DNA of 64,000 bases from JAEYZM01 sp943372195 (GCA_943372195.1 CALRXS010000003.1:124001-188000), one strand, 5' to 3'; positions 41,701-51,717 are shown, counted from the stretch's first letter. Notes: generated by a model from the sequence alone, not told the origin. Made by a program: numbers and translations.

Positions 41701-44700
41701 GTAGGAGAGATACCTGTACCTCTATATACAACATAATTGCCATTACCTAAATGATCACCTTGTCCGAATGTACTATTAGCAATATATTCAGTCGCATCTT
41801 TTGGTAATCTATCAACAGGAGATCCTTTTTTTACGACAACAATTCTATAATTTCCATTTCCATTTCCGAAAATATAATCAAAACCTATGGCTGTTCTATT
41901 TTTGAAATAAATTTCATTACCAATTTGTGTAGGTTCTATATTCAAAGTATATCGAAATAAATTTACAGCATTACCATTTCGGTAATTACTATACCCTCTT
42001 AGACTGCTGTCATTGAATGATGATATTTGGAAATAATACTGAGTGTTTGGCTGTAAATTGAGTAGTGTAAAAGTACTTCCAGTATCAGCATAAACAACAT
42101 AATTATTTGTCATATATGCTTGTCCTTGTCCGAATTGTGGATTGGCAATGTATGTTGTTGTATCAATAGCATTGTAATTTACCAATTGATTTGCTCGTAC
42201 AATCACTAAGGTTTTCTTTCCATTCCCTTTTGTCCATTTTAATGTAAGACTATTAGTAGTTGAACTTGTGAATTGAACATTGCTTGGCTGAACTGTTGGT
42301 TCAGGCATTAAAGTGCTCACAGTATCAGACAATACATTAGTTATTAAATAATTTTCAGTGCCTTCTTCTGATTTATTATATTCATAAACACTGATAATAT
42401 ATTGACCAATTCCAGATTGTGAAATATCTAAATAACCGAAATTTCCAAATGTATTTGAGATGACATAATTCCCTTGTGAAATTAATGTAAATCCATTACC
42501 GAAAATTGGATCTCCCGTTATAGAATAAGTATTACCATCGGCTGGTAATATATTATTAGAAGAAATTTTTCTTGCAACAATTAATCTGTGTGTTCCATTA
42601 CCTTTCGTAAAACTATAGTCTACTCTCGTCGTAGTTCTTCCTGTTATTATAAAATTACTTGCATTTAAAGTAGGTTCAGAAGCAAGAGGTTTAAAGTTTA
42701 CGTAAGCTGCAGTTGTAGTTAAATAATTTACGTCAGCAATTCCTGTTGAATCATTGTATTCATAAATACTAAAAACATAAGAGTTCGTTTGTAGTAAATT
42801 ATTTACAGTAACACTAGAGCCAGTGCCATTAAAAACAACAAAGTTGCCAGTTCCAATTTGAGACCCTGAACCAAAATTTGCATTAGCAGTATATCGAATG
42901 GTATCGCTCGGTGCTGCTGGAATTGAAGTTGATACTCTACCTAATACAATTCTTTTTTTTCCATTTCCATTAACCCAATTGATGGTTGCTGATGTTGTGC
43001 CTCTAATAATTGTTGCATTAGATGCAGCAATAGTTGGTTCAGCAATTACCGAATAAGTTTTTCGAACTGTAGAATCAGGTGAATAATTTATTGAACCAGG
43101 GTAAGTAATATTATATTCAAAGCTTGCAAAATAATAATCATTTCCAGGTTCTAAATTGGTCACCGTTACAATATTGTTATTGCCAGCATAAACGACATGG
43201 TTTTGGTTGCCAACCTCAGTAAGTACTGAGCCAAAAATTGAATTTGCATTGTAATCAACTCCATCTTTAGGTCTAAATGTTGGTGGTGAGCTTTTCCTTG
43301 CGATTAATATTCTTCCTACTCCATTCCCAGGTGTAGTAATCACATCTACTGTTGTGGGTGTTCTTCGGAAAAATCTGATATTACTTGCCTTGACAGTTGG
43401 TTGAGAATTGGTGATAGTTGAAAAAGTTCTAAATGTATTTAAATTGTTTTTAAAATTATTGAATCTAGTGTTTGAGCTATCGTTGTATTCAAAAATTTTA
43501 CAAGTATATGCTGTATTAGGTAGTAAGTTTGTTATCATCACTGAACTACCATTTCCATCATACACTATATAATTGCCTGTGTTATAATTAGTCGATAATC
43601 CAAATCGATTATTAACATTAGCGGATGTGTAATTAGTAGAGTCAATTGGTATAAAAGTAGGATTTAGATTACCCTGTTTCACAACAACAATTCTTCTCTT
43701 TCCATTACCTTTTGTCCAATTTAAATAAATAGTATCGTTAACATTTACAACATTTATATTACTAGCGTCTACTGTTGGTTCATTGGTTAAAATTCTTAAC
43801 CTACCAATATTATTGATTGCTCCACCACCTTCTGATGAACTCCCGATACCATTGAAATACAATTCTGATTTATATTCATAAGCAGCACTAAATAATCCGT
43901 TGGCATCATAATTACCTGAAGTTCTTATATAATTTGAGCCATTCCATAGCGCTAAATTTTGAGCGCCACCACCAGTAATGGTTATACCGAATTTACCGAC
44001 TAGACATAAATTGGATTTAAAAAACGCAAGTTTATTTACAGTTGTACCAACTATGTTTACCAATCCATTTCCCACTATACCCCAATTTGTGCCATTCCAT
44101 TTTGATAATCCAAGAATAGAATTTCCACCCGCAGTTGTAAAACTACCTCCTGCATATAATTCGCTATTATAAGTTATGATAGTATTAACATCAGCATTCA
44201 TACCTGTACCTATCGCAGACCAAGTTGTTCCACTCCATTTTGCAATTCTATTAGCTGTGATTCCACCAGCAGTAGTAAATGATCCAGCAGCGATAATTTC
44301 ATTATTGAAATTTGTAATTGCTAACCCTGTATTATTTAATCCAGTACCAAGAGCAGACCAAGTACTTCCATTTAATCTTGCGATTCTATTTGCACTTATA
44401 CCATTCGCTATTGTAAATGAACCAGTGACATATAATTGACTATTGAATACATGTAAAGCTTTTCCTTCTGCATTTAGTCCTGTGCCGATTGCAGACCACG
44501 TAACACCATTGAATTTTGCAATTCTATTAGCAGTTATTCCATTAATGCTTGTGAAATCTCCAGTCACATATAGCTCGCTATTGTAAACTACAACATCGTT
44601 TATAACACCATTACATGCTGTCGAGGGAGATGTCCAAGTTTTATCATTCCATCTAGCAATATTTTGCACACTTACTCCACCTGCATTGGTAAAAGCTCCA

Positions 44701-44858
44701 ACAACATATAGTTGGCCGTTAAATTCTGTCATGCCCATGACATAATTATTATTGATACCAGAACCAACTCCAAATACAGCAAATGAACTATTTGGTTGTG
44801 AAAAAGAATTAAAATATGTGAAAAAGAATAATGAAATAAATAAGAATATACTTTTCAT
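38721..44858 (-). CDS. Giant T9SS surface protein with 13 FN3-like repeats
   Basis: A 2045-residue secreted protein. It has a signal peptide (residues 1-20), then about five kelch-like repeats of roughly 45-50 residues to about 350 (pattern LYVxGxFTxAGGxxANRIAKWNG, first full unit ELYVTGDFTSINGITANRIA). From about 361 to 1960 there are 13 tandem repeats of about 120 residues, each starting like EPTIQASNLT and containing a KGNGKRRIVVxR-type strand, Y-x-A-N-x-x-F-G and YYFxVxEYN. A type A sorting domain ends it (LSIYPNPSSDGYVWIDT, from about 1972). Probable adhesin or matrix protein anchored by the T9SS. It is transcribed alone. Confidence 0.88.
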   Translation of the reverse strand: MKSIFLFISLFFFTYFNSFSQPNSSFAVFGVGSGINNNYVMGMTEFNGQLYVVGAFTNAGGVSVQNIARWNDKTWTSPSTACNGVINDVVVYNSELYVTGDFTSINGITANRIAKFNGVTWSAIGTGLNAEGKALHVFNSQLYVTGSFTIANGISANRIARLNGSTWSALGTGLNNTGLAITNFNNEIIAAGSFTTAGGITANRIAKWSGTTWSAIGTGMNADVNTIITYNSELYAGGSFTTAGGNSILGLSKWNGTNWGIVGNGLVNIVGTTVNKLAFFKSNLCLVGKFGITITGGGAQNLALWNGSNYIRTSGNYDANGLFSAAYEYKSELYFNGIGSSSEGGGAINNIGRLRILTNEPTVDASNINVVNVNDTIYLNWTKGNGKRRIVVVKQGNLNPTFIPIDSTNYTSANVNNRFGLSTNYNTGNYIVYDGNGSSVMITNLLPNTAYTCKIFEYNDSSNTRFNNFKNNLNTFRTFSTITNSQPTVKASNIRFFRRTPTTVDVITTPGNGVGRILIARKSSPPTFRPKDGVDYNANSIFGSVLTEVGNQNHVVYAGNNNIVTVTNLEPGNDYYFASFEYNITYPGSINYSPDSTVRKTYSVIAEPTIAASNATIIRGTTSATINWVNGNGKKRIVLGRVSTSIPAAPSDTIRYTANANFGSGSQIGTGNFVVFNGTGSSVTVNNLLQTNSYVFSIYEYNDSTGIADVNYLTTTAAYVNFKPLASEPTLNASNFIITGRTTTRVDYSFTKGNGTHRLIVARKISSNNILPADGNTYSITGDPIFGNGFTLISQGNYVISNTFGNFGYLDISQSGIGQYIISVYEYNKSEEGTENYLITNVLSDTVSTLMPEPTVQPSNVQFTSSTTNSLTLKWTKGNGKKTLVIVRANQLVNYNAIDTTTYIANPQFGQGQAYMTNNYVVYADTGSTFTLLNLQPNTQYYFQISSFNDSSLRGYSNYRNGNAVNLFRYTLNIEPTQIGNEIYFKNRTAIGFDYIFGNGNGNYRIVVVKKGSPVDRLPKDATEYIANSTFGQGDHLGNGNYVVYRGTGISPTNNLYGLEPGNKYYFAVFEYNYNTANTQTINYYTSNFLARSNATLVIAPTVFSSNLRITNKQSNSLNLSFTKGNGQKRLILMTSDLQLNPGLPLDTINYTGNLNYGLGQLYKPNVYVIYTGADTSININNLNPATFYRIYIYDYNDSIAPKHAHYLKTAANTTGTTLAVMPSVIAQSFTFTNATSNSRTIKINGGNGSGQLVVVKPNNFFAKFPENGKSYHAFNIFGTTIPESNGRLSNNLGDSCFIVFNRYPESGLQDSTFTLTNLKQNVRYYVYVFEYNGNTSQQYHYNPNYTSGQTWALFPEPTIQASNLTVTNITTNSMNVNWTKGNGQYSLVVASPRNSVDTAFDTFSYFANADIKQAGGYHNGRSVYIGESNNVTISNMESDSIYKIEVITFNGFLGAENYLNRNVPKFIHTTIAKEPTSNATGIEFSFEESPNPLNNNMIGKISVGNGKRRLVISRVDSNIIFTPTDTFAYLNNTLPNNQKIILNDTTAEFNINNILPERKYFFKVYEYNGSTPAANNYLINNAYSISRMSIALKPSIASSNVSFSNVTENSMRINFQQGNGKRRIIIARSLLAVNKTLVNGTHYTSNTNFGTGQDLGDNNYVIYSDTGNSVLISGLTPNTTYHFNIIEYNGNNLTGNDCSNSYLLNQITISSRTTLHPEPTISANNIKLSAFLNGSSNVTWTNGNGTNRIIIARKDSTISKVPLDGISNYIANNTYGIGSNLGENNYVVYIGNGNNFNMQGLDPERAYYLTVIEYNGTNLTTNYRENTFNIGSNLPIEPDTPSTEFKFLTINKNEMRFTFKKGNGSQRIVMIKESNVVSRIPYDGKNYIADTTYLLGEELDTGNYVIYIGKDDTVYVNGLKDSTTYHFAVFEFNEDSIGPPNYLTSKFLTAAANTKFGVVGIANTLIDQLSIYPNPSSDGYVWIDTKNERLTEILVYDLMGNEIEKIHFNSLEYKYLLKTPIVSNVYILKIKTNKKHYNKKIIVK

Positions 44859-44875
44859 ATTTGAGCGAATTTGTA

Positions 44876-44883
44876 CAAATATA
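44876..44883 (-). promoter_or_regulatory. -7 element of the giant T9SS gene
   Basis: On the minus strand this reads TATATTTG, a TAnnTTTG match 17 bases before the ATG. Upstream, a 7-bp inverted repeat, AAATACT/AGTATTT (about 44903-44924), is present, but no -33 TTG is clear. Confidence 0.5.
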
Positions 44884-44941
44884 AATCATATTATTTTTAT
44901 TTAAATACTTATAAATGAGTATTTATTATAAGTTACGTAAC

Positions 44942-46012
44942 TTAATATGTGATTTTGCTTTCGATAAGTCTATTAATTATTCTCTCTCTCAAATGCTCTG
45001 GTTTAGTCACTCTTAATTCTCGAGAATGCTTAAACAAATAATTCTCTAATTCTGTATCTATCTCTATATCTATGCTAAACTTCAAATACCTTTTTTTCTC
45101 ATCTTTTTTGATGATCTGTTGAGTGTGGTGTATCGGATATTTTAAAATATAATCATATATCCAGTTTTCATCAGTAGTTTCTATTTGCACCTTTTCTACT
45201 TTTGGTGAGTTGTTTTGTGAGAGGTTATTTCGGATGATGCCAAACACATGATTAAAGTAATCATGTGGATTGAATGATTTGTTGATTTTGATTTTCGGAT
45301 TTAATTCTGATAGTTCTATGTTCTCGATTCTGTCAAGCGCATAGACAATTAAATCGTTTAAGTTTGCTAAATAAAAATTTTGATCTTTCTTTATAGGAAG
45401 TGCAAGTAAATACCAGCCAGTATACCATCCACTGTTATACTCCTTAATTAATACAGGTAAACAATGATGAGATTTATAGCTACCATCTAGTTTGCGGTAA
45501 TTTATTTTTATGCACTCTCTGTTTTGAATATGCTTAATTAAAGTATCGAAATTCTCTTGACCTTTTCGTTCGCCTTCTTTTATTAATGCAACCGGACTCC
45601 AGTGAATTAAGTCGTTACCTTTTTCATATTCTTGTTCTATCGCTAAGGCTTTTATTTTTTCATAAATCCCTAAACTCTCTGAACCCATAAATAGATGTTT
45701 CAGATTTTTCATTTGATCTAATACATCCGCCAAACTCTTTATCTCTTGTTTACTAAAGTCAGAAAATGCTGTATAGCCTTCTTTGTATTGATATCCTTTT
45801 TTTGTTCTATTGAAAAATAATAGTTCATCTGTTTCTTTAGGGTAACGCTCTTGAAGTTTAGTTTTTAAATCACTGATGTCTCTTAGAAATTGACGCTCTG
45901 ATAATTCATCAGAACCTTCATTTAATAGTATTTTATTAATACTATCACGATTCGGAAATTTCTTCTCTCTTAATAATCGGTCTATTAAATAATGACGTTC
46001 GTGTGATTTCAT
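44942..46012 (-). CDS. WYL-domain transcriptional regulator
   Basis: A 356-residue protein. An N-terminal winged-helix region at about 1-65 (HYLIDRLLREKK, SERQFLRDISDLKTKL) is followed by a WYL sensor domain at about 155-345 (INYRKLDGSYKSHHCLPVLI, SGWYTGWYLLALPI), with a C-terminal WCX-type end. WYL regulators sense nucleic acids or nucleotides in several phage-defence and repair settings. It is the last gene of an operon, 7 bases after an outer-membrane barrel gene. Targets are unknown; control of its own surface-protein operon is an inference. Confidence 0.85.
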   Translation of the reverse strand: MKSHERHYLIDRLLREKKFPNRDSINKILLNEGSDELSERQFLRDISDLKTKLQERYPKETDELLFFNRTKKGYQYKEGYTAFSDFSKQEIKSLADVLDQMKNLKHLFMGSESLGIYEKIKALAIEQEYEKGNDLIHWSPVALIKEGERKGQENFDTLIKHIQNRECIKINYRKLDGSYKSHHCLPVLIKEYNSGWYTGWYLLALPIKKDQNFYLANLNDLIVYALDRIENIELSELNPKIKINKSFNPHDYFNHVFGIIRNNLSQNNSPKVEKVQIETTDENWIYDYILKYPIHHTQQIIKKDEKKRYLKFSIDIEIDTELENYLFKHSRELRVTKPEHLRERIINRLIESKITY

Positions 46013-46019
46013 TTTTATA

Positions 46020-46715
46020 TTACCTCCAATAAATACTCGTGCTTATACCTGCTTCCCAAAAATGATTATTTAATTTACTTTCTTCTGTAAATACATTTAA
46101 TGCACTTCTTTTAACATTCAACTCTATTTGTGAACTGATGTTTTTATATACTTTAAAACTTACTCCATAGCCAATTAGAAATAAAGCATTGATCCTGTTT
46201 AGTTTGTTCTCAGGATAAAAATATGCGTATACATCTTTATCATCTGAATAGGTTGTTTTTGTAACTTTGTATTGTATGTTGAATGTTGGAACAATTCCGG
46301 CACTTACAAAATGATTTAATTTTTTATCTACTCTGAAATTTCTGAATAGCTTCAAAGGCAAGTCAATGAATTCATACTTTTCAGAGAAATTTGTATGCGT
46401 AGGGAAAGAGGGATCAATAGAAGGGAAATTACTATAGTCTATTTTTTTCTTCGATGTTTCATTGCCCCTAAAAGAATACATCCAGCCAAATTCTAAACTC
46501 CATTTATTGTTTAACGCAAAATTGCCATTAAAGCCGAATCCGATTTGATGACTGGGTCTTAGTCGTTCGCCACTTAGTAAATGTAAATTTTCTAATCTGC
46601 TATAATTATTGCTGAGTACAATTCCAATTTTACTTCTAGTTTCTTGCGACTTTGCTAAGTTTGAAAACAAAATGAAAAAAGCCAATATGCAAAGCCTATA
46701 AGTATTATGAAACAT
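46020..46715 (-). CDS. Outer-membrane beta-barrel protein
   Basis: A 231-residue protein with a signal peptide (to about residue 23, NLAKSQ) and alternating strands typical of small Bacteroidota barrels: SKIGIVLSNNYSRLENLH, HQIGFGFNGNFALNNKWSLE and LFLIGYGVSFKVYKNISSQI. It ends in an aromatic-rich strand (EAGISTSIYWR). It lies 4 bases after a T9SS beta-helix gene and 7 bases before the WYL gene, so the three are one operon. Role unknown. Confidence 0.8.
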   Translation of the reverse strand: MFHNTYRLCILAFFILFSNLAKSQETRSKIGIVLSNNYSRLENLHLLSGERLRPSHQIGFGFNGNFALNNKWSLEFGWMYSFRGNETSKKKIDYSNFPSIDPSFPTHTNFSEKYEFIDLPLKLFRNFRVDKKLNHFVSAGIVPTFNIQYKVTKTTYSDDKDVYAYFYPENKLNRINALFLIGYGVSFKVYKNISSQIELNVKRSALNVFTEESKLNNHFWEAGISTSIYWR

Positions 46716-46719
46716 GTTT

Positions 46720-49700
46720 TTAATTATTTAATAGTTTTTGAGAATAAATTTGATTGTTAATGCTCATACTCAAAATATAAACACCTTTATCTAGTTCTTC
46801 TAACTCTGCTAAGTTATATTGATAATCACCAGCAGCTTGACTAGTATTCTGAATGATAGTCTTAATCTCTCTGCCTAATAAATCATAAATTTTTATCGAA
46901 ACGATGTTCTCATTTTCAATTAACTTGTAGTTCAAAACGGTAGTATTTTCAACCGGATTCGGATGAATATTAATACTGAATTCTGATTTTATCTCATCTA
47001 CATTTACTAATAGAAAAACTAAGGAATCAGTATACTCACATATATAGCCAGGTTTATGCGCCTTTACTCGAATGTTAAATTGATTTTTATTCGTGATGAA
47101 TTTATGTTTTATAACACGACCGAATTTGATATTTTCTGTGCTTTGTGGGTCATCCATATTCCATTCATATATTACAAAGCCCTCGTCATTTTGATTTGCC
47201 GAAAAATATTTGAATGCGGTATCTGGATAATAAAAATAAAAGGGATTTAATCCGACGATGCCATCATATATCACATTGATCTCATCTTCAGATGAACATC
47301 CGTTTTTATAAAATGCTTTTAATTTTACGTTGTTGGTAGCATATAATACTTTCGTGCTACTAGTAGTATCTCCTGTACTCCATAAATATTTTTGAGCGAG
47401 AACATTGCTATTTAATTCATGTACACCCCATATACAAATTTGCGTATCGGCCCCTAAGTTTACTTCTTGTACATCATAGGCAATTAAATAGCTTGAGTCG
47501 ATATAAGTATTATTCAGATTATCTCTAATGACCACTATGTAATTGCCTGTTGTATTTGCGTATATCTTTTGGTTATTAGATATAAATTGATTGTTTACAT
47601 ACCACCAATAATTACTCCCCTTATTTTTAGCATCTAATTCTTTTAAATCATTTTCACATACATACAGTGTGTCTTCTAAATTGAGTTGATCAAATAAACT
47701 TACATATACGTTTAGCGTATCTATTTTTTTGCAGTTATTAAATATAGATTCTCTTATATAGGTGTGTTTACCATTTGTTAATGGTTTTGCAATTAATTCC
47801 AATTGATTTGCTATTAATATATTAGAATTCGTATCGTTCGAATACCAGTTTACAAAAGTTGGAATTAAATTATTTTGCAAATAGATTAATGGTTTTGAGT
47901 TTATGTACTCAGCAATCTGATTATAGTCACATACATTAAACGATTGAAATGCATGATAATTTCTTATGCTTGTGAATTCTTTAGCCTTAACAAACTCCGA
48001 TTCCCAGCTGTAACTATCATTTTTATCTGATCGTTCACATATTTTAACGATAATATTTGATACTCCATCCCAATAAAATGGAGTGTTGAAACTATGTGTA
48101 TTTTCACCTGCCTTTGGCCAATAACTCGTTGTTTCAAAAACAGTTTGAAAATTATAATTTGAATCTATTTCAACAATATCGCTGAATGTTCTAGCAATTG
48201 ATATACTAAACCAATCGATAACCAGATTATTCCCTTTTGCTTGGTTGAAAATTTTAAACATCATGGAATTAATATAACCCTTGTTAAGTCCGGCCGCTTT
48301 TAACTCATCTTTTGAGTATAAATAACTAAAACTTCCTCCACCATTATGTGAACTTGAAGTATAAAAATGATTATATTCTATATATGCATCTTTTGACGAA
48401 CCCAATGTTGATATGGCATCTGATATTATAGTATGCTTTAATGTATCACCTAATCTTAAGTAGACTTCATTGTTTAAATAATTATAATCTACTTTCATTT
48501 TATTGAATTTATAGATTTCACTCGTTGTCTTATTATTCAAACTATCTATTACTTCGAAATAGTAATCAATATTATTTAAACTTAAATATAAGTTTACTTC
48601 ATAACTCGAATCATTCGTCTTAATGAAGTTATTGCTATTATAAATGCTACTTGTATCTTCTTTCCAATGTAATTTTACTGAATTGATTTTACTTTGATCA
48701 AATACACTTAATTTAAATAGGTGAGTGCTATCATTACACGCATCGATAACTAATGTGTTTTTATCTAGCAAAACTATTGGTGATTTATTGTCAACTTTAT
48801 TCGTGTCTATTCCATCAAATTCAAATGCCCCAATATCCATTCCATATCCTGAATTGTTTTTAGAATAGGTATATCCAGGTCTTTTTTTGCCATTGATATC
48901 AAATTCATTATCATTAATGAATTTTCCGTTAGATTCTGCATAGCTAATACTGCTATCATTAATTCTAAGTTCTGCAATCAAGGGGTCAATAAAGTTAACA
49001 GTGTTATTTGCTGATTTTGTTTCACGCGGATTTGCAAATGCTTTGTAGGTAGCAAAATTTAAATAAGCGTTTGTTAGATCTCTATAAAAATATCTTCTAA
49101 TCTTCGCAGTACCTAAATAATAGATATTGTTATTGCTTAGTTTATTTATAGAGTATAACCTAGTATTACTTCTAGCCATAATTATATTCGCACTACTATT
49201 CTGATTGTTTGCACTCACCCCCGAGTAGTTGATGAAAATATTATTTGATAAAAGTAATTCTTCCTCTGAATTTACTTTGTCTTCATTCTCATGATAAACA
49301 CATGCTGTTAATATATTAAAACTAGTATTACTTACTTGTAGCTGAATGCTATTATTATAAATTTCGATTAATGAGTTTTTAATATTTGCAGATCTGACAT
49401 AAATGCCTGATACTAAAAATGGATTAGCTCCAATATTACTATTATAATTGGCATTTATATTACTGATAGAGTTATTGAAAAATTTCACCTTGTAATTCGC
49501 ATCAATTCGTATTACTTGTAATGAGCCATTATCAATTAAATTTATATTATATATTCTGTTGTTGTATATTCTGACATTATGCTTATAAGTTCTTATAGCA
49601 TGCAGAGATCCATTATTTGAAGTCACATTACGAATAATATTATTATTAATTACAGCCGTGATTTTGTCTGTTAATTGCTCGCAATTAATTAACGATATAT

Positions 49701-51246
49701 CTCGGTAGCTATATATGTTTTCTAAAATATTATTAGAAATAGTACTTGAGAAATCTTTAGAATATATTACACTACTATTAATGCTATAGTATTTATCAGT
49801 ATTTAAGGAGTGTATTTTGTTCTTACTTATTTTTACATCTCCATTGTCTAGTGTATGTATGGTATAATATAGATAAATATCTTGTGTAGAGGTTTTGAGT
49901 ACTTCAATATCGTTTGACTCAATGTTTACTTTATCACAAGCTATAATATACAGATTCGCGTATAATTTTCTGTTATATAACTTGTTTTTAGTTTTAGTGA
50001 ATTTTATGTTATTGTTTATTACATGAGCATTTGAACACTCAATCATTCTGATATTAAAGATGTCTGCGATGCCATTAACAGGAGTATAATAGATTTGATT
50101 TTGAATTAAATTAGAATCTATTTTAACTGTGTTTGATTTCTGAATATCTATTGCTATAATACTAGAGGTGTCATTTGTATTGATTGATAAAGAATCAACA
50201 GTGTTTTTTAGAATTGTTAAGGTGTCTAAATTATTTACCTCTATTCCCACTAAATGGTTTACATTATTACTAGAAATTATTTTGATGTAATTATTTTCAA
50301 CTATATCGTTTGACTTAAGTCCTGATTCGTTTAATAATTGAATTCCTACACTTTTTTTATTTTCTGAAAAAACAATGTTCGAATTGACAAAACTTGAGCT
50401 GATTTCATTATTTCTTAATATATAATTTCGAGTGTTTTTTATAATAATACCATATGAGGTAATTGCTGAAAATATATTATTTCCGAAGTTGTAAATTTTA
50501 TTATTCTTGATTTCTAATTTATTAAAGTATCCATCAACTTCAATACCTGTATTAACATTTGAAATTTCGTTTTCAGTAAATTTCATGTTAACATCCGCAT
50601 AAGTTTTGTAATTATATGCTCTTATGTCCTCATATGATTTTGATAATACTATTATACCTGTACTTCCTTTGATATAATCATTGCTGTTATAATTAGAAAC
50701 ATTGTTTTTTGAAAGTTCAATTTTACATTTTGTGATAGTAATATTATGGCTTCTGTCATTCGTATCTAATAAAAATATGCCGATACCATATTCCATTAAC
50801 TCCGTATTGCTAATATTATTTGAATTCTCAACAAATGATAATTCCTTTAAGTGTAAATTGTCAATTCCTGCTATATTAAATATGCCATCTGGTTGTCTAC
50901 TGCTAAAAGTTTTATCTCCTTTGTATGCGATGAAAACCGGATTGTTACCTATGCCAGATTTTTGGAAAGTTATTGGTCGTTCTGAAAAATTCATTCCTGA
51001 ATGTAATAGGTAGCCACCTTTAGGGGCTTGCTCAACATGATTCGCACTGATATTGAAAGTAACCCCGCCAATACCAACTCTGTATTTATTCAAACTATCG
51101 ATGGCAGATTTGAGGCTAGTGTAATTGTTCACTCCAGAACCTTGTGCGTTGATAGTTTTGATACCCGTCAATGCCTGCGCATGAATACCTAAATTGATAA
51201 ATTGAAATAAAATAGCAATGAAGATGATTTTGACGTGTTTATTCAT
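46720..51246 (-). CDS. T9SS-exported parallel beta-helix protein, 1508 residues
   Basis: Signal peptide at residues 1-23 (IHAQ junction), then TINAQGSGVNNYTSLKSAID, the usual start of Bacteroidota right-handed beta-helix proteins. Asn-rich PbH1-type rungs fill about 90-790 (NNKIYNFGNN, NNEISSSF, NNIIRNVTSNN). The helix domain closes with DIGAFEFDG near 800. Further beta domains follow, with a C-terminal type A sorting domain from about 1425 (INIHPNPVENTTVLNYKL, IYDLLGREIK). Pectate-lyase-like folds bind or cleave polysaccharide, but no catalytic set is visible. First gene of a three-gene operon with a barrel protein and a WYL regulator. Confidence 0.85.
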   Translation of the reverse strand: MNKHVKIIFIAILFQFINLGIHAQALTGIKTINAQGSGVNNYTSLKSAIDSLNKYRVGIGGVTFNISANHVEQAPKGGYLLHSGMNFSERPITFQKSGIGNNPVFIAYKGDKTFSSRQPDGIFNIAGIDNLHLKELSFVENSNNISNTELMEYGIGIFLLDTNDRSHNITITKCKIELSKNNVSNYNSNDYIKGSTGIIVLSKSYEDIRAYNYKTYADVNMKFTENEISNVNTGIEVDGYFNKLEIKNNKIYNFGNNIFSAITSYGIIIKNTRNYILRNNEISSSFVNSNIVFSENKKSVGIQLLNESGLKSNDIVENNYIKIISSNNVNHLVGIEVNNLDTLTILKNTVDSLSINTNDTSSIIAIDIQKSNTVKIDSNLIQNQIYYTPVNGIADIFNIRMIECSNAHVINNNIKFTKTKNKLYNRKLYANLYIIACDKVNIESNDIEVLKTSTQDIYLYYTIHTLDNGDVKISKNKIHSLNTDKYYSINSSVIYSKDFSSTISNNILENIYSYRDISLINCEQLTDKITAVINNNIIRNVTSNNGSLHAIRTYKHNVRIYNNRIYNINLIDNGSLQVIRIDANYKVKFFNNSISNINANYNSNIGANPFLVSGIYVRSANIKNSLIEIYNNSIQLQVSNTSFNILTACVYHENEDKVNSEEELLLSNNIFINYSGVSANNQNSSANIIMARSNTRLYSINKLSNNNIYYLGTAKIRRYFYRDLTNAYLNFATYKAFANPRETKSANNTVNFIDPLIAELRINDSSISYAESNGKFINDNEFDINGKKRPGYTYSKNNSGYGMDIGAFEFDGIDTNKVDNKSPIVLLDKNTLVIDACNDSTHLFKLSVFDQSKINSVKLHWKEDTSSIYNSNNFIKTNDSSYEVNLYLSLNNIDYYFEVIDSLNNKTTSEIYKFNKMKVDYNYLNNEVYLRLGDTLKHTIISDAISTLGSSKDAYIEYNHFYTSSSHNGGGSFSYLYSKDELKAAGLNKGYINSMMFKIFNQAKGNNLVIDWFSISIARTFSDIVEIDSNYNFQTVFETTSYWPKAGENTHSFNTPFYWDGVSNIIVKICERSDKNDSYSWESEFVKAKEFTSIRNYHAFQSFNVCDYNQIAEYINSKPLIYLQNNLIPTFVNWYSNDTNSNILIANQLELIAKPLTNGKHTYIRESIFNNCKKIDTLNVYVSLFDQLNLEDTLYVCENDLKELDAKNKGSNYWWYVNNQFISNNQKIYANTTGNYIVVIRDNLNNTYIDSSYLIAYDVQEVNLGADTQICIWGVHELNSNVLAQKYLWSTGDTTSSTKVLYATNNVKLKAFYKNGCSSEDEINVIYDGIVGLNPFYFYYPDTAFKYFSANQNDEGFVIYEWNMDDPQSTENIKFGRVIKHKFITNKNQFNIRVKAHKPGYICEYTDSLVFLLVNVDEIKSEFSINIHPNPVENTTVLNYKLIENENIVSIKIYDLLGREIKTIIQNTSQAAGDYQYNLAELEELDKGVYILSMSINNQIYSQKLLNN

Positions 51247-51303
51247 CTGTTTTTTGGCTTATCTATAAATTTATTAATTTTATTTGATAATTAATCTAAT
51301 TGT

Positions 51304-51717
51304 ATGAAAAAGTATAGAACCGAAGTAAGCTGGAAAATTTTAGCACCAATTCTAATAATATTCTCCATCGTAATTTTTCTTATCTATCAATCAGGCGGAG
51401 ATAAAAAAGAGATATTCGCGTTCTTGTGCGGTGCCTTAGCCCTTGTTCTATATTTGATTTATGGTATCAGGTATGAAATTGCTGATAATTATATGTTGAA
51501 AGTAAGGGCAGGAGTATTCTACAATATAAACGTGCCAATTGAACATATTCATACCATCGAAAAAACCAATTCTATCTTATCAGCTCCAGCATCTTCTCTC
51601 GATAGAATTGAAATAAAATACAATAAATATGATTCAGTAGTTATTTCACCAAAACATCGTGAAATATTTATTCAAGAATTGTTAAAGATTAATCCGAATA
51701 TTGAAGTTAAACTTTAG
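51304..51717 (+). CDS. PH-domain (YyaB/bPH-type) membrane protein
   Basis: A 137-residue protein with two membrane segments (about 11-30 and 36-53) followed by a bacterial PH-like domain (VPIEHIHTIEKTNSILSAPA, VVISPKHREIFIQELLKINP). Family function is unknown. It is divergent from the beta-helix gene (57-base gap) and converges with the methyltransferase gene, overlapping it by 11 bases at the 3' ends. Confidence 0.8.
   Translation: MKKYRTEVSWKILAPILIIFSIVIFLIYQSGGDKKEIFAFLCGALALVLYLIYGIRYEIADNYMLKVRAGVFYNINVPIEHIHTIEKTNSILSAPASSLDRIEIKYNKYDSVVISPKHREIFIQELLKINPNIEVKL

Noticed and set aside
44176..44439. Plus-strand ORF of 87 codons inside the giant T9SS gene
   Set aside because: It is the complement of the kelch-like repeats, which share codon patterns; no independent gene signals.
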